Numbered from the stretch's first letter, positions 31,966-40,368 are shown. The stretch: 64,000 nt of DNA from Cellulomonas sp. RIT-PI-Y (GCF_025642745.1 NZ_JANZKP010000002.1:1-64000), one strand, 5' to 3'. Made by a program: numbers and translations. The notes: generated from the letters alone by a model not told the origin.

Positions 31966-32807
31966 CAGTACCTCCCGGAGGCGATCGATGCCCGGTTCAG
32001 CGCACGCTGGTGCAGGCGGGTGGTGGTCGGTCCGGCGATCCCGTCGAAGTCGGCGGCGGTCGGGGACTGACCCTGGGTGTTGAACAGCCAGAACTGGCGG
32101 ACCCGGATGGTGGCGGAGCCCTCGATGCCGTCCACCGCGAGGGCGGTGCCACCGGTCAGGTCCCGGATGTTGCCGGCCGGGACCGCCGAGTTCAGGAACC
32201 GCTGGTCCGCCTGGATCAGCGTGGACACCGGCCGCGAGACCACTCCGTCCGCCGGGGTGCCGAGCACCTGCTGCCAGCGCGTGACCGTCGCGGGCCCGCG
32301 CACCCCGTCCTCGGCGATCGACGCGCTCACGGTGGGGCCCGGCGAACCGTCGTAGAGGTTCTGCAGGTCGACGTACCCGACGATGGCGGACGAGCGCGCC
32401 CGTCGGGCGACCCGGTTCCCGTTGTACTGGGACCCGGCGGTCCCGGCCGAGGTGTTGCCCTCGATCGCGAAGATCCCGGAGCCGGTGCGCGACTCCACGA
32501 TGCCGGTGTGGCAGACCGCCGGCACGCCCCGGCCCGCGGCGGACACCCCGGGCCACATGTACAGCACCAGGTCCCCTGGCCGGGGGTCGGCGCTCTTCCA
32601 CCGGCCGCGGGCTCGGGCCCAGCTGACCAGGTTCGGGGTCCAGCCGGTCCACGGGTGCTCCGCCAGTCCGGCCTGGCGCAGCACCCAGGTGGCGAAGTAC
32701 GCGCACCAGGCACCGCTGCTCACGCCGTGCGCGCGCTGGTACACCGCGCCGCCGACGGTGCCGAGCTGGGAACGGGCGACGGTCAGGACCTGCGCGGCGG
32801 TGGTCAT
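31965..32807 (-). CDS. CHAP-domain endolysin
   Basis: 280-aa cell-wall hydrolase. Seen: the CHAP catalytic part in residues 1-150 with the nucleophile Cys in SSGAWCAYFATWVL, and the matching His in AVCHTGIVESR, followed by two peptidoglycan-binding-like repeats (GVRGPATVTRWQQVLG and GIAGPTTTRLHQRALN). No signal peptide, as expected for a holin-released lysin. Start ATG overlaps the stop of the small gene upstream; GGAGGAGG lies inside that gene. It pairs with the holin as the lysis cassette of the tail cluster. Confidence 0.88.
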   Translation of the reverse strand: MTTAAQVLTVARSQLGTVGGAVYQRAHGVSSGAWCAYFATWVLRQAGLAEHPWTGWTPNLVSWARARGRWKSADPRPGDLVLYMWPGVSAAGRGVPAVCHTGIVESRTGSGIFAIEGNTSAGTAGSQYNGNRVARRARSSAIVGYVDLQNLYDGSPGPTVSASIAEDGVRGPATVTRWQQVLGTPADGVVSRPVSTLIQADQRFLNSAVPAGNIRDLTGGTALAVDGIEGSATIRVRQFWLFNTQGQSPTAADFDGIAGPTTTRLHQRALNRASIASGRY

Positions 32808-32902
32808 GCCTCCTCCTCGGGGGTCCAGTCCGGATCCTGCGGGACCTGCGGCTGGGGGCCGTCGGGGTCGAAGGGCCAGGTGTCGATCGGGGTGCAGCTC
32901 AT
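32804..32902 (-). CDS. 32-aa acidic peptide before lysin
   Basis: Short frame MSCTPIDTWPFDPDGP... ending TPEEEA, rich in Pro/Asp/Glu. The ATG is preceded by GGAGA, and its stop overlaps the lysin ATG (ATGA). Its 3' end carries the lysin ribosome site, so it may act mainly as a translational leader. Similar tiny Pro/Asp peptides are common beside actinophage lysin genes. No function is known. Confidence 0.55.
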   Translation of the reverse strand: MSCTPIDTWPFDPDGPQPQVPQDPDWTPEEEA

Positions 32903-32918
32903 GTCTCCTCCAGACACG

Positions 32919-32957
32919 GCACGGCCCCGCGCCGGTGAGGACCGGGCGGGGCCGTGC
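32919..32957 (-). terminator. Hairpin between tail genes and lysis cassette
   Basis: GCACGGCCCCGC pairs with GCGGGGCCGTGC, extended by CCGGT/ACCGG, around a short loop. It lies in the 67-base gap between the 134-aa gene and the lysis genes on the reverse strand. Possible attenuator lowering lysis expression relative to structural genes. Confidence 0.55.
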
Positions 32958-32969
32958 GAGGGTTCGGGG

Positions 32970-33374
32970 TCAGATGTCGGCGCTGATCTCCGGGGGCGGC
33001 GGGGGCAGCTCCTCCGAGGAGTGGCCGAGTGCCCCGGCCCAGGCGATCAGCGTCCGGATGTGGGTGATGGCGCGCCAGTACCGGGTGCGCACCACGTCCA
33101 CCTCCGCGCGCAGCTGCCGGACCTCGGCCCGCAGGCCGCCGACCTCCGCGCGCAGCGGTTCGATGATGTGCCCGGTGAGGATGCGGACCTGGCGCTCCCA
33201 GTGCGCGTCCTTGGTCTCTTCCTCGGTGGCCAGGGCCTGAGCCTCGACCAGACGGGCGTCGGCCTGGTAGCGGCGACGCTGCCACCGGGCACCCGCGACG
33301 GCGCCGAGGGAACCGAGCCCCCCGGCGCCGAGCAGCGCGGTGAGCAAGGAGGCCAGGAGGGGGTCGGTGGTCAT
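32970..33374 (-). CDS. Coiled-coil membrane-anchored phage protein
   Basis: 134-aa protein: an N-terminal hydrophobic Gly/Leu/Ala stretch (LLASLLTALLGAGGLGSLGAV) then a basic RWQRRR, then a heptad-rich coiled coil with repeated LRAEV units (residues 75-95) and a Pro-rich acidic tail (ELPPPPPEIS). Good AGGAGG ribosome site. Such proteins occur next to lysis genes in many actinophages, with unclear role (possibly spanin-like or antiholin). No confident family. Confidence 0.6.
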   Translation of the reverse strand: MTTDPLLASLLTALLGAGGLGSLGAVAGARWQRRRYQADARLVEAQALATEEETKDAHWERQVRILTGHIIEPLRAEVGGLRAEVRQLRAEVDVVRTRYWRAITHIRTLIAWAGALGHSSEELPPPPPEISADI

Positions 33375-33394
33375 GACGTCCCTCCTGTGGTGGC

Positions 33395-34369
33395 TCAGCT
33401 GCCGTAGGGCACGGCGATCCAGTTGAAGCGAGCGCTGCCGGCGCCGGCGCCGGCGTAGCGGATGGTGACCGTGCTACCCGTCGACGGCACCAGATTGGCC
33501 AGAGCGGTCCCGACGACGTACATCGAGTTCTGGGCTCCCGCGTCGCCGTTCTGGACCAGCACCGTGGACTGGACGGCGAACGGGCCGAAGCTCTGGGTGA
33601 AGGACCCGGAGCCAGCGGTCAGGACCCGGGTGAACGTGCCGCCCATGGGACCGACGATCCGCTTGGCCTGCGAGGAGGTGAGAACCGGCTGGACCGACCA
33701 GCCGGTGCCGTCGTGCCGCCACATCTGGCCGTTCGCGGTGTTGCTGTCGCCGACGTGCTCCACCCAGAGCGGATTCTCCTTCGAGGCGCCGAGCGTGGAG
33801 ACCAGGAGGTTCGCCTCCGTGGTCGAGCGCACCCGGATCGGTGCGCTCGCGGCCGCCAGGTAGAGGGCCTCCCAGACCACGCTCGGCGCGGCGCCTGCCG
33901 GCGGCACGATGATCCGGGCCAGCAGCAGGGAACGCTCCGGTGCGGTGGGCCGGGCCGGGGTGGCGGCGGGCTCGCCGACCCGGTACTCGATCCGGGCGGT
34001 CGGCGTGACCTCGGAGTCGGTCTCCGCGGGGTCGTCGATCACCAGGTACACCTGGTCCCAGCGGGTGTAGACCTGCGACGCCGCGGGGACGGTGCCGGAC
34101 TCCGGCTCGGCGACGGCCCAGGAGTACGGCCCGGCGGAGGCGGACAGGTGCGGGTCGATCACGCCCGCGCAGGGGTGCACGGTCCAGGTCGAGCCGCTGA
34201 CCGTCACGGTGTCCGGCGAGGTGCCGGGGCGGACGCCGGAGCGCACGCCGAACGGGCGGTCGGCGGTGGCGCCGGCCAGGAAGGGGGAGACCTGGGCCAG
34301 TCGCAGCGACCGGCCGGTGTAGGTGGGGGTGATGCCGTCGGTGGAGTCGAGCGGCCAGGCGTGTGCCAT
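33395..34369 (-). CDS. Putative minor tail/receptor-binding protein
   Basis: 324-aa protein, the most distal structural gene and so a candidate for the tip/fibre protein that recognises target cells. Seen: N-terminal AHAWPLDSTDGITPTYTGRS with a DPHLSASAGPYSW stretch and a YLVIDDP segment of the type common in actinophage minor tail proteins, and a beta-rich, Ser/Thr/Gly-rich C-terminus. No enzymatic motif seen. CAGGAGG lies upstream of the ATG. Assignment is from position and composition. Confidence 0.6.
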   Translation of the reverse strand: MAHAWPLDSTDGITPTYTGRSLRLAQVSPFLAGATADRPFGVRSGVRPGTSPDTVTVSGSTWTVHPCAGVIDPHLSASAGPYSWAVAEPESGTVPAASQVYTRWDQVYLVIDDPAETDSEVTPTARIEYRVGEPAATPARPTAPERSLLLARIIVPPAGAAPSVVWEALYLAAASAPIRVRSTTEANLLVSTLGASKENPLWVEHVGDSNTANGQMWRHDGTGWSVQPVLTSSQAKRIVGPMGGTFTRVLTAGSGSFTQSFGPFAVQSTVLVQNGDAGAQNSMYVVGTALANLVPSTGSTVTIRYAGAGAGSARFNWIAVPYGS

Positions 34370-34405
34370 GGGAAAACCTCCTGAGGATGTGGGGGAACGG
34401 GTGGG

Positions 34406-34936
34406 TCAGAGCGGTTCGACCCGCAGGGTGCACGGGCCGAAGGAGACGGCGGCGGCCGGGTCGGTGCGACGGACCCAGGCCTGGGCGACGATCACGCCGC
34501 CCTCGGCGGTGCCGGAGCGGTGCAGCGATCCGCCGACGGTGCCGCCGTCGGTGCGCAGCAGGGCGGAGCGAGGCCCCGGATCCGCCACGAGGGGTGCGGT
34601 CGGGGAGTCCTCGACGCCCCAGGCCAGCCCGGCGGTCGCGGTGCCGTCGCGGGGATCGATCAGCACCTGGTCGCAGTCGACGGTGACCCGGACGGGGCCG
34701 TCGGCCGGCAGCGACAGCACCGGTCCGACGAGTCCGTCGCCGGCGCCCGGATCGACGGAGTCCAGACGCACCTCGGTCGGCAGGGCCGCGAACCGGGCGG
34801 TGGTCGCCACCGTGGCGGTCCCGGTCGTGGTGCCCGGTCCCGCCCGCAGGCGTCGCAGCTCGGCGCGCAGGGCGGCGAGCTGCCGGGTGAGATGGTCCTC
34901 GCCCGGTGGGTGGTGTGCGGCGATTCCGCCCGGCAT
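34406..34936 (-). CDS. Minor tail protein
   Basis: 176-aa protein with an N-terminal coiled coil (HLTRQLAALRAELRRLRAG) and a beta-rich remainder containing LSLPADGPVRVTVDCDQVLI and a WGVEDSPTAPL segment. It starts right after the stop of the Gp37-like gene, so translation is probably coupled. The N-terminal trimeric-looking coil followed by beta structure resembles small fibre or tip proteins. Function not established. Confidence 0.6.
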   Translation of the reverse strand: MPGGIAAHHPPGEDHLTRQLAALRAELRRLRAGPGTTTGTATVATTARFAALPTEVRLDSVDPGAGDGLVGPVLSLPADGPVRVTVDCDQVLIDPRDGTATAGLAWGVEDSPTAPLVADPGPRSALLRTDGGTVGGSLHRSGTAEGGVIVAQAWVRRTDPAAAVSFGPCTLRVEPL

Positions 34937-34937
34937 G

Positions 34938-36047
34938 TCAGTCCTCCTCGATCGTGATCAGGGCCTCGGTGTCGGCGAGCACCGGCACCACGGTGGGGGC
35001 GGCCGGATCCAGGTCGAGCGTCCAGCCGATGCACCGGGCCACCCCGTCCAGCCCGCGCGGGAAGGACGGCACGCCGGGATCGACGTGGTAGCCGATGTCG
35101 TCGCCGAGCGCCCAGTCGACGCCGAGCAGCGGGGCCCGATCCGCCCGGGCGGTCAGGGCCAACGACTGGGCGCCGTCCCGGAGCACGGCCAGGGCCCCGG
35201 CGGCCGCCTCGTCCAGCACGGCGGTCGAGGTCGTCCTGCCCGGTGACCACCGGTGCTCCACCGTCGGCCGGTCCGGATCCGGGTGCACCTGGGCGGCGGA
35301 CTCCGGTCGGGCGCCGCCGGTGGTCGAGCTCGTCCCGGTGGCGATCACCCGGTTCGCGCCCTTGCCGTCGGCCCAGTCCTCGACCAGTTCCAGGGCGGTG
35401 AGCACCCCGGGCAGGTCGAGCACCGCGGCCGGGGGCAGTGCGCCGGCGGACGTGCCGATCCGGTCGGCGATCAGCAGTACCGGGACGTAGCGCAGGGCGC
35501 CGTCGGTCTCGGCCTCCTTGCTCCAGCCGACGGTGTACTCCAGTCCGCCGGAGGCCGAGGACAGATCGTCGAGAGCGTCCAGCACCGTGGTGTCGGAGTC
35601 GTGCGTCCAGCTCCGGGTCCGCGTGGTGCTGCCCGGCCGGGTCTGCACCCGCAGGGCGATGCTGCCGTCCAGCACGGACCGGGTGACCAGGTCCGCGGCC
35701 AGCGCGCACTGCTCCCGGGCGGTGTAGCTCAGGGTGCCGAGGTAACGCCGCCCCAGGTACGTCTCCATCGTGCCGAGGGTGATCGTGACCTCGTCCCCGG
35801 CGGTCCGGAGCCGTTTGAGCACCAGCCCGCCCCAGACCGGGTCGCCGTCGTCGTCCACCAGCACCAGCGCGGAGCCGAGCGGCGTGGTGGCCCGTTCCCA
35901 CTCGGTCGGTGCGCCGCTCACCGGCAGGACGCCGTTCGCGGTGCTGTAGTCGGACAGCCGCACGGCCACCGATCCGACCGAGAAGCCCGGCAGGTCGCAG
36001 ATGATCCGTCCGGTGCGCAGTTCGGTGGCGATCCACTGGTGTCCCAT
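34938..36047 (-). CDS. Tail-tip protein (Gp37-like)
   Basis: 369-aa protein resembling the siphovirus ReqiPepy6 Gp37-like family of minor tail proteins, which attach to the distal tail protein. Seen: WIATELRTGRIICDLPGF at the start, VLVDDDGDPVWGGLVLKR, and a C-terminal LGDDIGYHVDPG with GWTLDLDP. It starts 2 bases after the upstream stop. Expected location is the tail tip, bridging to receptor-binding proteins. Assignment is by family resemblance from memory. Confidence 0.7.
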   Translation of the reverse strand: MGHQWIATELRTGRIICDLPGFSVGSVAVRLSDYSTANGVLPVSGAPTEWERATTPLGSALVLVDDDGDPVWGGLVLKRLRTAGDEVTITLGTMETYLGRRYLGTLSYTAREQCALAADLVTRSVLDGSIALRVQTRPGSTTRTRSWTHDSDTTVLDALDDLSSASGGLEYTVGWSKEAETDGALRYVPVLLIADRIGTSAGALPPAAVLDLPGVLTALELVEDWADGKGANRVIATGTSSTTGGARPESAAQVHPDPDRPTVEHRWSPGRTTSTAVLDEAAAGALAVLRDGAQSLALTARADRAPLLGVDWALGDDIGYHVDPGVPSFPRGLDGVARCIGWTLDLDPAAPTVVPVLADTEALITIEED

Positions 36048-36049
36048 GC

Positions 36050-36901
36050 TCACTCCCAGGCCGATCGGGTGGTCACGGTCATCCGGGCGCCGGGCCCGGC
36101 GGTGGCGGTGCCGAACACCCAGGTGTTCCGGCCCGGCAGGGCCTCGGACCATTCCCGCCGGGTCAGCAGCCGGGAGCGCGAGGCGGTGCCCTGCGCCAGC
36201 ACCTGGCGGTCGTCCATCTGCACCACCAGGTGCTCGCCCTCGGCCAGGCTGAGCGCCGAGGACAGCGCCACGGTCCGGTCGGTCTGCGCGTGCCGGACCG
36301 AGGGCCCGGTCAGCGGACCGTCGAACCGCACCGTCACGGGTGCGGCGATCGTCCCGTCGTTGGTCAGCGACACCTCGCCGCTCGACACGGTCGAGGCGAT
36401 CGAGAACGGGACGGTGAACGGCACCGCCAGTCCGCCGCTGGAGGAGGCGACCTCGGTGGACCGCTCCTGCTCGGCTCCGTACCAGCGCGGGTCCTCCGCG
36501 ATCACCTGGGCCGACCAGCTGAACGTCCGGTCGGTGATCCGGGTGATGATCACCTCGCCGTCACGGCGGACCGTGCTGGCCCGCCGGTCCGTCCCGTCCA
36601 CCAGCACCAGCTCGGTGCGGTCCAGGGTGATCGCCGACTTCAGCCGGTCCCGGCCTGCCGCGGCGGCCTCCGGGTCGTCGCCGTGGATCCAGCCCGAGAC
36701 GGCGATGCTCCGGCCGCCCAGGAAGGACCCGCCGGTCCACACCCCGTGGCCCAGCGTGCGCTGGGTGGCGGCCAGGGTCGGTGCGGGTGAGCCCGCGGCC
36801 CCGTCCAGGTCGCCCAGCACGATGCTGACCCCGGCCTCGTCGTCCCGGCCGCTGATCACCAGATCCCCGATGGTCACGTATTCACGCGAGAGCGGTCGCA
36901 T
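36050..36901 (-). CDS. Distal tail (Dit)-like protein
   Basis: 283-aa tail protein. Seen: N-terminal MRPLSREYVTIGDLVISG, a GGSFLGGRSIAVSGWIHGD segment typical of Dit-type beta sandwich, WSAQVIAEDPRWYG, and a C-terminal jelly-roll-like stretch (GEVSLTNDGTIAAPVTV). It directly follows the tape measure gene, the fixed position of Dit in siphophages. The ATG overlaps the tape-measure stop (TGATG). It forms the hub connecting the tube to the tip. Confidence 0.75.
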   Translation of the reverse strand: MRPLSREYVTIGDLVISGRDDEAGVSIVLGDLDGAAGSPAPTLAATQRTLGHGVWTGGSFLGGRSIAVSGWIHGDDPEAAAAGRDRLKSAITLDRTELVLVDGTDRRASTVRRDGEVIITRITDRTFSWSAQVIAEDPRWYGAEQERSTEVASSSGGLAVPFTVPFSIASTVSSGEVSLTNDGTIAAPVTVRFDGPLTGPSVRHAQTDRTVALSSALSLAEGEHLVVQMDDRQVLAQGTASRSRLLTRREWSEALPGRNTWVFGTATAGPGARMTVTTRSAWE

Positions 36902-38823
36902 CACACCTCCTGCAGCCATTGCCGGCGCGCCACGGCCGCGGCAGCGGCGAGCGGGTCCGGCGTCGTGATGTTGAATGTTGTGCCGGCGCGGTTGGCGTTC
37001 CGCCCCCAGGCACGGGTGTCGACGGCCCCGAGCGAGGCCTCGACGGTCGGACTGATCGACGCGGTGAGCCGGCCGAGCGAGCGCTGGACGGCGCCGTACT
37101 CCGACTCCAGGCCGTCGACCAGGCCGGTGATGATGAGCTGCCCGGCACCGACCAGCAGGACCTTGTCCCGGCTGACCGGGCCCTTCCAGTCCGGGATCAT
37201 GTCGGTGAGCCGGCCGAAGGCGTCCCTGACCCGGTCGAACGCCCCGGTCACCCCGCTGATCAGGCCCTCGACGATCTTGATGCCGATCTCTTTCAGCCAC
37301 TCGCCGGCATCGCCGACGAAGCCCCGGATCCGGTCCGGCAGTCCGGTGAACCAGTCCCGGACGGTCGGCCACACGTCCTCGACGCCCTGCAGGACGCCGC
37401 GGATCAGATCGCCACCGGCGGCGAGCATCAGGACCACGCCGGTGGCCAACGAGGTCACCAGCTGCGGCAGCATCCCGATCACGGCCTGGAGCAGCTGCGG
37501 CACGACCTGGCCCAGCCCGTCGATCAGCCCGAAGAACATCGTCACCGCTCCGACGATCAGCTGCGGCAGCATGGCGGCCAGTGCCGTCAGCAGGTTCGGC
37601 AGCACCACGGTGAGCAGCGTGTCGACCAGGGTCGGCAGCATGTCCGTGAGCCCGGTGACCAGCGCGAGGAACATGTCCATCGCGCCGAGGATCAGCTGGG
37701 GCAGCATCGTGACCAACGTGTCCAGCAGGGTCGGCAGCCCGACGGTGAGCAGGGTGTCGATCAGCATCGGCAGGGCGGTGTTCAGCCCGTCGACCAGGGC
37801 CTGGAACAGGGAGATCGCCCCGGTGATCAGCTGCGGGAGCATCGTGATCAGGGTGTCGATCAGGCCCGGCAGCACCACGTTCACCAGGGTGTCGATCAGG
37901 GTGGGCAGCACGTCGTTCACCAGGGAGTCGATCAGCTGGGGAAGCATCGTGGTCAGCCCGGTGACCAGCGCGGTGAACAGGGTCAGCGCCGATTCCAGGA
38001 GCTGCGGCAGCATCGCGCCGAGGGTGGTGATCAGCTGCGGCAGCACGTCGCCGACCAGGGTGTCGATCAGGGTCGGCAGGGTGTCCACCAGCGCGGTGAC
38101 CAGCCCGTTGAACAGATCGAGCCCGGCGGTGACCAGTCCGGGCAGGGCCCCGATCAGCGTGGTCGCCACCTGCGGCAGGAGGTCCGAGATCGCGGTGAGC
38201 AACGCCGGCGCCATCTCGGAGACGGTGCCGGCCAGGGTGTTCACCATCTCGGTCGCCGCGGAGGCCAGCCCGGGCAGCGCGGCGGAGACCGACTCGACCA
38301 CCTGGGGCAGCACGTCGCCGATCGGGGCCCCGGAGCCCAGTGCGGCGAACTGGTCGCCGACGTTCTTGGCCGCGTCCTCGACCGGTCCGAGCATCCCGAC
38401 CAGCCCGCCGAGTGCCGCGTCCGCGGCGGGCATCAGCCCGGAGGTCAGGTTGGTGCCGATCCGGCTGAGAGACTCGTCCAGACCCGAGAACGCGTCCCCG
38501 AAGGACACGTCGGCGAAGACCTTGCTGCCCAGCGTGGACAACCCGCCCAGCGCCGTCCCGAAGCCCGCCGAGGCGAGGTCGCCCAGCTTCGAGAAGGCCG
38601 TTGCGCTCAGCTGTACGGCAGCCTCGGCGGCCTGCGGCACCAGGGTCTGGATCGAGCTGGCCGCCTGCTTCGCCCCGTTCGGGATGTCGTTGAACAGCTT
38701 CGTGAAGTGGTCCTTGGCGGAGTTCACCGCCCGGTCGAAGGACCCGGCGACCTCGGCTTCCACCTCCTTCGACACAGTGCGTGGGAAGATGTCTTGGCTG
38801 GTGACCGCGGCTTTCTCGCTCAC
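36901..38823 (-). CDS. Tape measure protein
   Basis: 640-aa long helical protein that sets tail length and sits inside the tube. Seen: Ala/Leu-rich helices and, over residues about 215-455, an internal repeat made of LPTLIDTL-like 12- and 11-residue units followed by a 22-residue LPQLI...LFxALVxGL unit, about four or five copies of a 45-residue super-repeat. The C-terminus has a GLISGVTGAFDRVRDAF and a WKGPVSRDKVLL segment typical of actinophage tape measures. At about 1.5 angstrom per residue it predicts a tail near 95 nm (inference). Follows the frameshifted chaperones as in siphophages. Confidence 0.88.
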   Translation of the reverse strand: MSEKAAVTSQDIFPRTVSKEVEAEVAGSFDRAVNSAKDHFTKLFNDIPNGAKQAASSIQTLVPQAAEAAVQLSATAFSKLGDLASAGFGTALGGLSTLGSKVFADVSFGDAFSGLDESLSRIGTNLTSGLMPAADAALGGLVGMLGPVEDAAKNVGDQFAALGSGAPIGDVLPQVVESVSAALPGLASAATEMVNTLAGTVSEMAPALLTAISDLLPQVATTLIGALPGLVTAGLDLFNGLVTALVDTLPTLIDTLVGDVLPQLITTLGAMLPQLLESALTLFTALVTGLTTMLPQLIDSLVNDVLPTLIDTLVNVVLPGLIDTLITMLPQLITGAISLFQALVDGLNTALPMLIDTLLTVGLPTLLDTLVTMLPQLILGAMDMFLALVTGLTDMLPTLVDTLLTVVLPNLLTALAAMLPQLIVGAVTMFFGLIDGLGQVVPQLLQAVIGMLPQLVTSLATGVVLMLAAGGDLIRGVLQGVEDVWPTVRDWFTGLPDRIRGFVGDAGEWLKEIGIKIVEGLISGVTGAFDRVRDAFGRLTDMIPDWKGPVSRDKVLLVGAGQLIITGLVDGLESEYGAVQRSLGRLTASISPTVEASLGAVDTRAWGRNANRAGTTFNITTPDPLAAAAAVARRQWLQEV

Positions 38824-38838
38824 TCCGCCCTCCTTGAG

Positions 38839-39312
38839 TCAGTGTGACGACGGCGCGTCGTGGCCGTCGTGGTCGGTAGGCCCCGCGGCATCACGGCCGA
38901 AGAGCAGGTCGTCGAGCAGGGCACGCTGTGCGTGGTCCTCCTCGGTGAGGGGCCGGAGCGGCCCGGTGGCCGGCGTGGTGCCGGCGGCCCACGGACGGGG
39001 CAGGGTCTGCGGCCGGGTGTGCTTGCCGCGGTGGGCGTTGAGGTAGCCCTCGAACAGGTCCACGCCGATCTGCCGGGCGGGGCCGGGCACGTAGGACCAG
39101 TCGAGGAGCGACGCCACGGTGTGGGAGTCGGGGTCGCGGAGGATCTGAGAGGTCAGCGCCCACGCCTCGGCCCAGGTCATCTCCCGTCGTAGGAACGCGG
39201 AGACGCCCAGGCCGAAGCGGCTGCGCCAGTCGTACTCGAGCGCCGGTCTGTGGTCTCGGATCAGCGCCCAGAGACCGGCTGCGAGGGGTCCAGGCGCGAG
39301 TGCTGCGCCCAC
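38839..39312 (-). CDS. Tail assembly chaperone, frameshift extension
   Basis: The second reading frame of the tail chaperone pair (G-T type). Seen: ALIRDHRPALEYDWRSRFG and EMTWAEAWALTSQILRDPDS, which is typical of the second chaperone in actinophages, then a Pro/Asp/His-rich end. The frame opens at 39312 and overlaps the end of the first chaperone by about 50 bases in the -1 frame. It is probably made as a fusion by programmed -1 frameshift near CCCC (reverse strand, 39285-39288), not from its own GTG, which lacks a ribosome site. Confidence 0.75.
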   Translation of the reverse strand: MGAALAPGPLAAGLWALIRDHRPALEYDWRSRFGLGVSAFLRREMTWAEAWALTSQILRDPDSHTVASLLDWSYVPGPARQIGVDLFEGYLNAHRGKHTRPQTLPRPWAAGTTPATGPLRPLTEEDHAQRALLDDLLFGRDAAGPTDHDGHDAPSSH

Positions 39313-39608
39313 TGCTCGATCAGGCCGCCGACCCAGGCCAGCGGGGTCTGCTGACGCTTGATCACCTGCCAGATCTTCGGCTGGTCCTCCTGCAGCCAGC
39401 TGACGAAGGCGCCGATCACCCGGAACTGGGTGTCGGAGTCCGCGGCCGACTCGGTGCGCAGGGTGAGGACGACCGGGATCAGGCCCAGCGGGATGTCCGC
39501 GGACATCAGGGCGGGCAGTTCGAACCGCTCGCCGTCGATCGCGAACCGGAACGGGTCGGCACCGGACACGATGTCGTTGGCGGGGGAGATCTCGAGGTAC
39601 TCGGTCAT
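39261..39608 (-). CDS. Tail assembly chaperone, first frame
   Basis: 115-aa protein beginning MTEYLEISPANDIVSG, with AIDGERFELPALMSAD and LTLRTESAADSDT. It coats the tape measure before the tube polymerises. The ATG at 39608 has CAGGAG upstream. It is placed between the major tail protein and the tape measure, the invariant position for this gene. Overlaps the second chaperone frame at its 3' end, as in lambda G/GT. Confidence 0.8.
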   Translation of the reverse strand: MTEYLEISPANDIVSGADPFRFAIDGERFELPALMSADIPLGLIPVVLTLRTESAADSDTQFRVIGAFVSWLQEDQPKIWQVIKRQQTPLAWVGGLIEQWAQHSRLDPSQPVSGR

Positions 39609-39645
39609 GGGGTGCTCCTGGGGTGCTGGCAACGTGGCAACGGGT

Positions 39646-39683
39646 CCGCCGGGCCGGCTGGTTGCCGTCAGCCGGCCCGGCGG
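39646..39683 (-). terminator. Strong hairpin after major tail protein
   Basis: CCGCCGGGCCGGCTG pairs perfectly with CAGCCGGCCCGGCGG (15 bp) around an 8-base loop, between the major tail protein and the chaperone gene. Likely an attenuator that makes major tail protein more abundant than downstream genes. Confidence 0.7.
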
Positions 39684-39698
39684 GGTCGGGGCCGGAGC

Positions 39699-40289
39699 TC
39701 AGCCCTCGGGCGTGGTCTCCGGCTGCTCCTGCACGAAGCCCCAGGCCTTGAAGTGGTACGGCGCGTCCGCGGCACCGGCGAAGGTCCGGAAGGTCATCCC
39801 GTAGGCGAGCAGCGTGGTGCGGTTGAACGCCATGTCCTCACGGGCGTTGATCTGCACGTTCGGGTAGTGCACGAGCACCAGCGCGTCGTTCTGGTCCAGG
39901 CCGACGGTGACGATGTCGTAGCGGCGGGACGCGGCGGCCGAGGTGACCTCCAGCGAGCCGTCGGCGGCGACCTCGGTGTCGAAGTAGGCCTCGGCGTTCT
40001 GCGCGTTGGCCTCCAGACCGGAGAAGGTCAGCGTCCAGTAGCCCGGGGCGAACTCGGCGAAGACGCTGTCGCCGTTGTGTGCGGCGATCGTGGTCTCGTC
40101 GCCCGGCACCGCGGACAGGGTGAACCCGGCGTCGGAGTAGTAGCCCAGGCGGCCGTCGTCCTCGGTCGGGGTCCAGTTCACGCCGGTCGGCGCGGTGGCG
40201 CTGCCCGCCTTCCGGATGAAGATCGCGCCGTTCTTGACCAGGCGGACCAGGTCGGTGTTGTTCGTCTGCATGTACTCGGGGGTGGCCAT
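39699..40289 (-). CDS. Major tail (tube) protein
   Basis: 196-aa protein starting MATPEYMQTNNTDLVRL with KNGAIFIRKAGSA, a beta-sandwich-like middle (TLSAVPGDETTIAAHNGD) and RYDIVTVGLDQNDALVLVHYP, which fits actinophage major tail subunits that stack into the non-contractile tube. AAGGAGG lies upstream of the ATG. First gene of the structural operon, followed by a strong hairpin. No sheath gene is present, so the tail is non-contractile. Confidence 0.82.
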   Translation of the reverse strand: MATPEYMQTNNTDLVRLVKNGAIFIRKAGSATAPTGVNWTPTEDDGRLGYYSDAGFTLSAVPGDETTIAAHNGDSVFAEFAPGYWTLTFSGLEANAQNAEAYFDTEVAADGSLEVTSAAASRRYDIVTVGLDQNDALVLVHYPNVQINAREDMAFNRTTLLAYGMTFRTFAGAADAPYHFKAWGFVQEQPETTPEG

Positions 40290-40323
40290 GGAGGCGTCCT
40301 CCTTGATGTGGGTGTGGGTGGGC

Positions 40324-40344
40324 GACATGCGCCGGGCGCATGTC
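40324..40344. promoter_or_regulatory. 21-base perfect palindrome, candidate operator
   Basis: GACATGCGCC-G-GGCGCATGTC, ten-base perfect arms about one central base, 35 bases upstream of the major tail protein start. Its symmetry fits a dimeric repressor such as the cluster's XRE proteins. It is the only such palindrome in the tail operon's upstream region. Confidence 0.6.
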
Positions 40345-40368
40345 CGGGTGGACGGATCCGGGTACGAC

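Noticed and set aside
38839-39312. Second tail chaperone as an independently started gene
   Set aside because: Its only start is a GTG inside the first chaperone without a ribosome site; a frameshift fusion is more likely.
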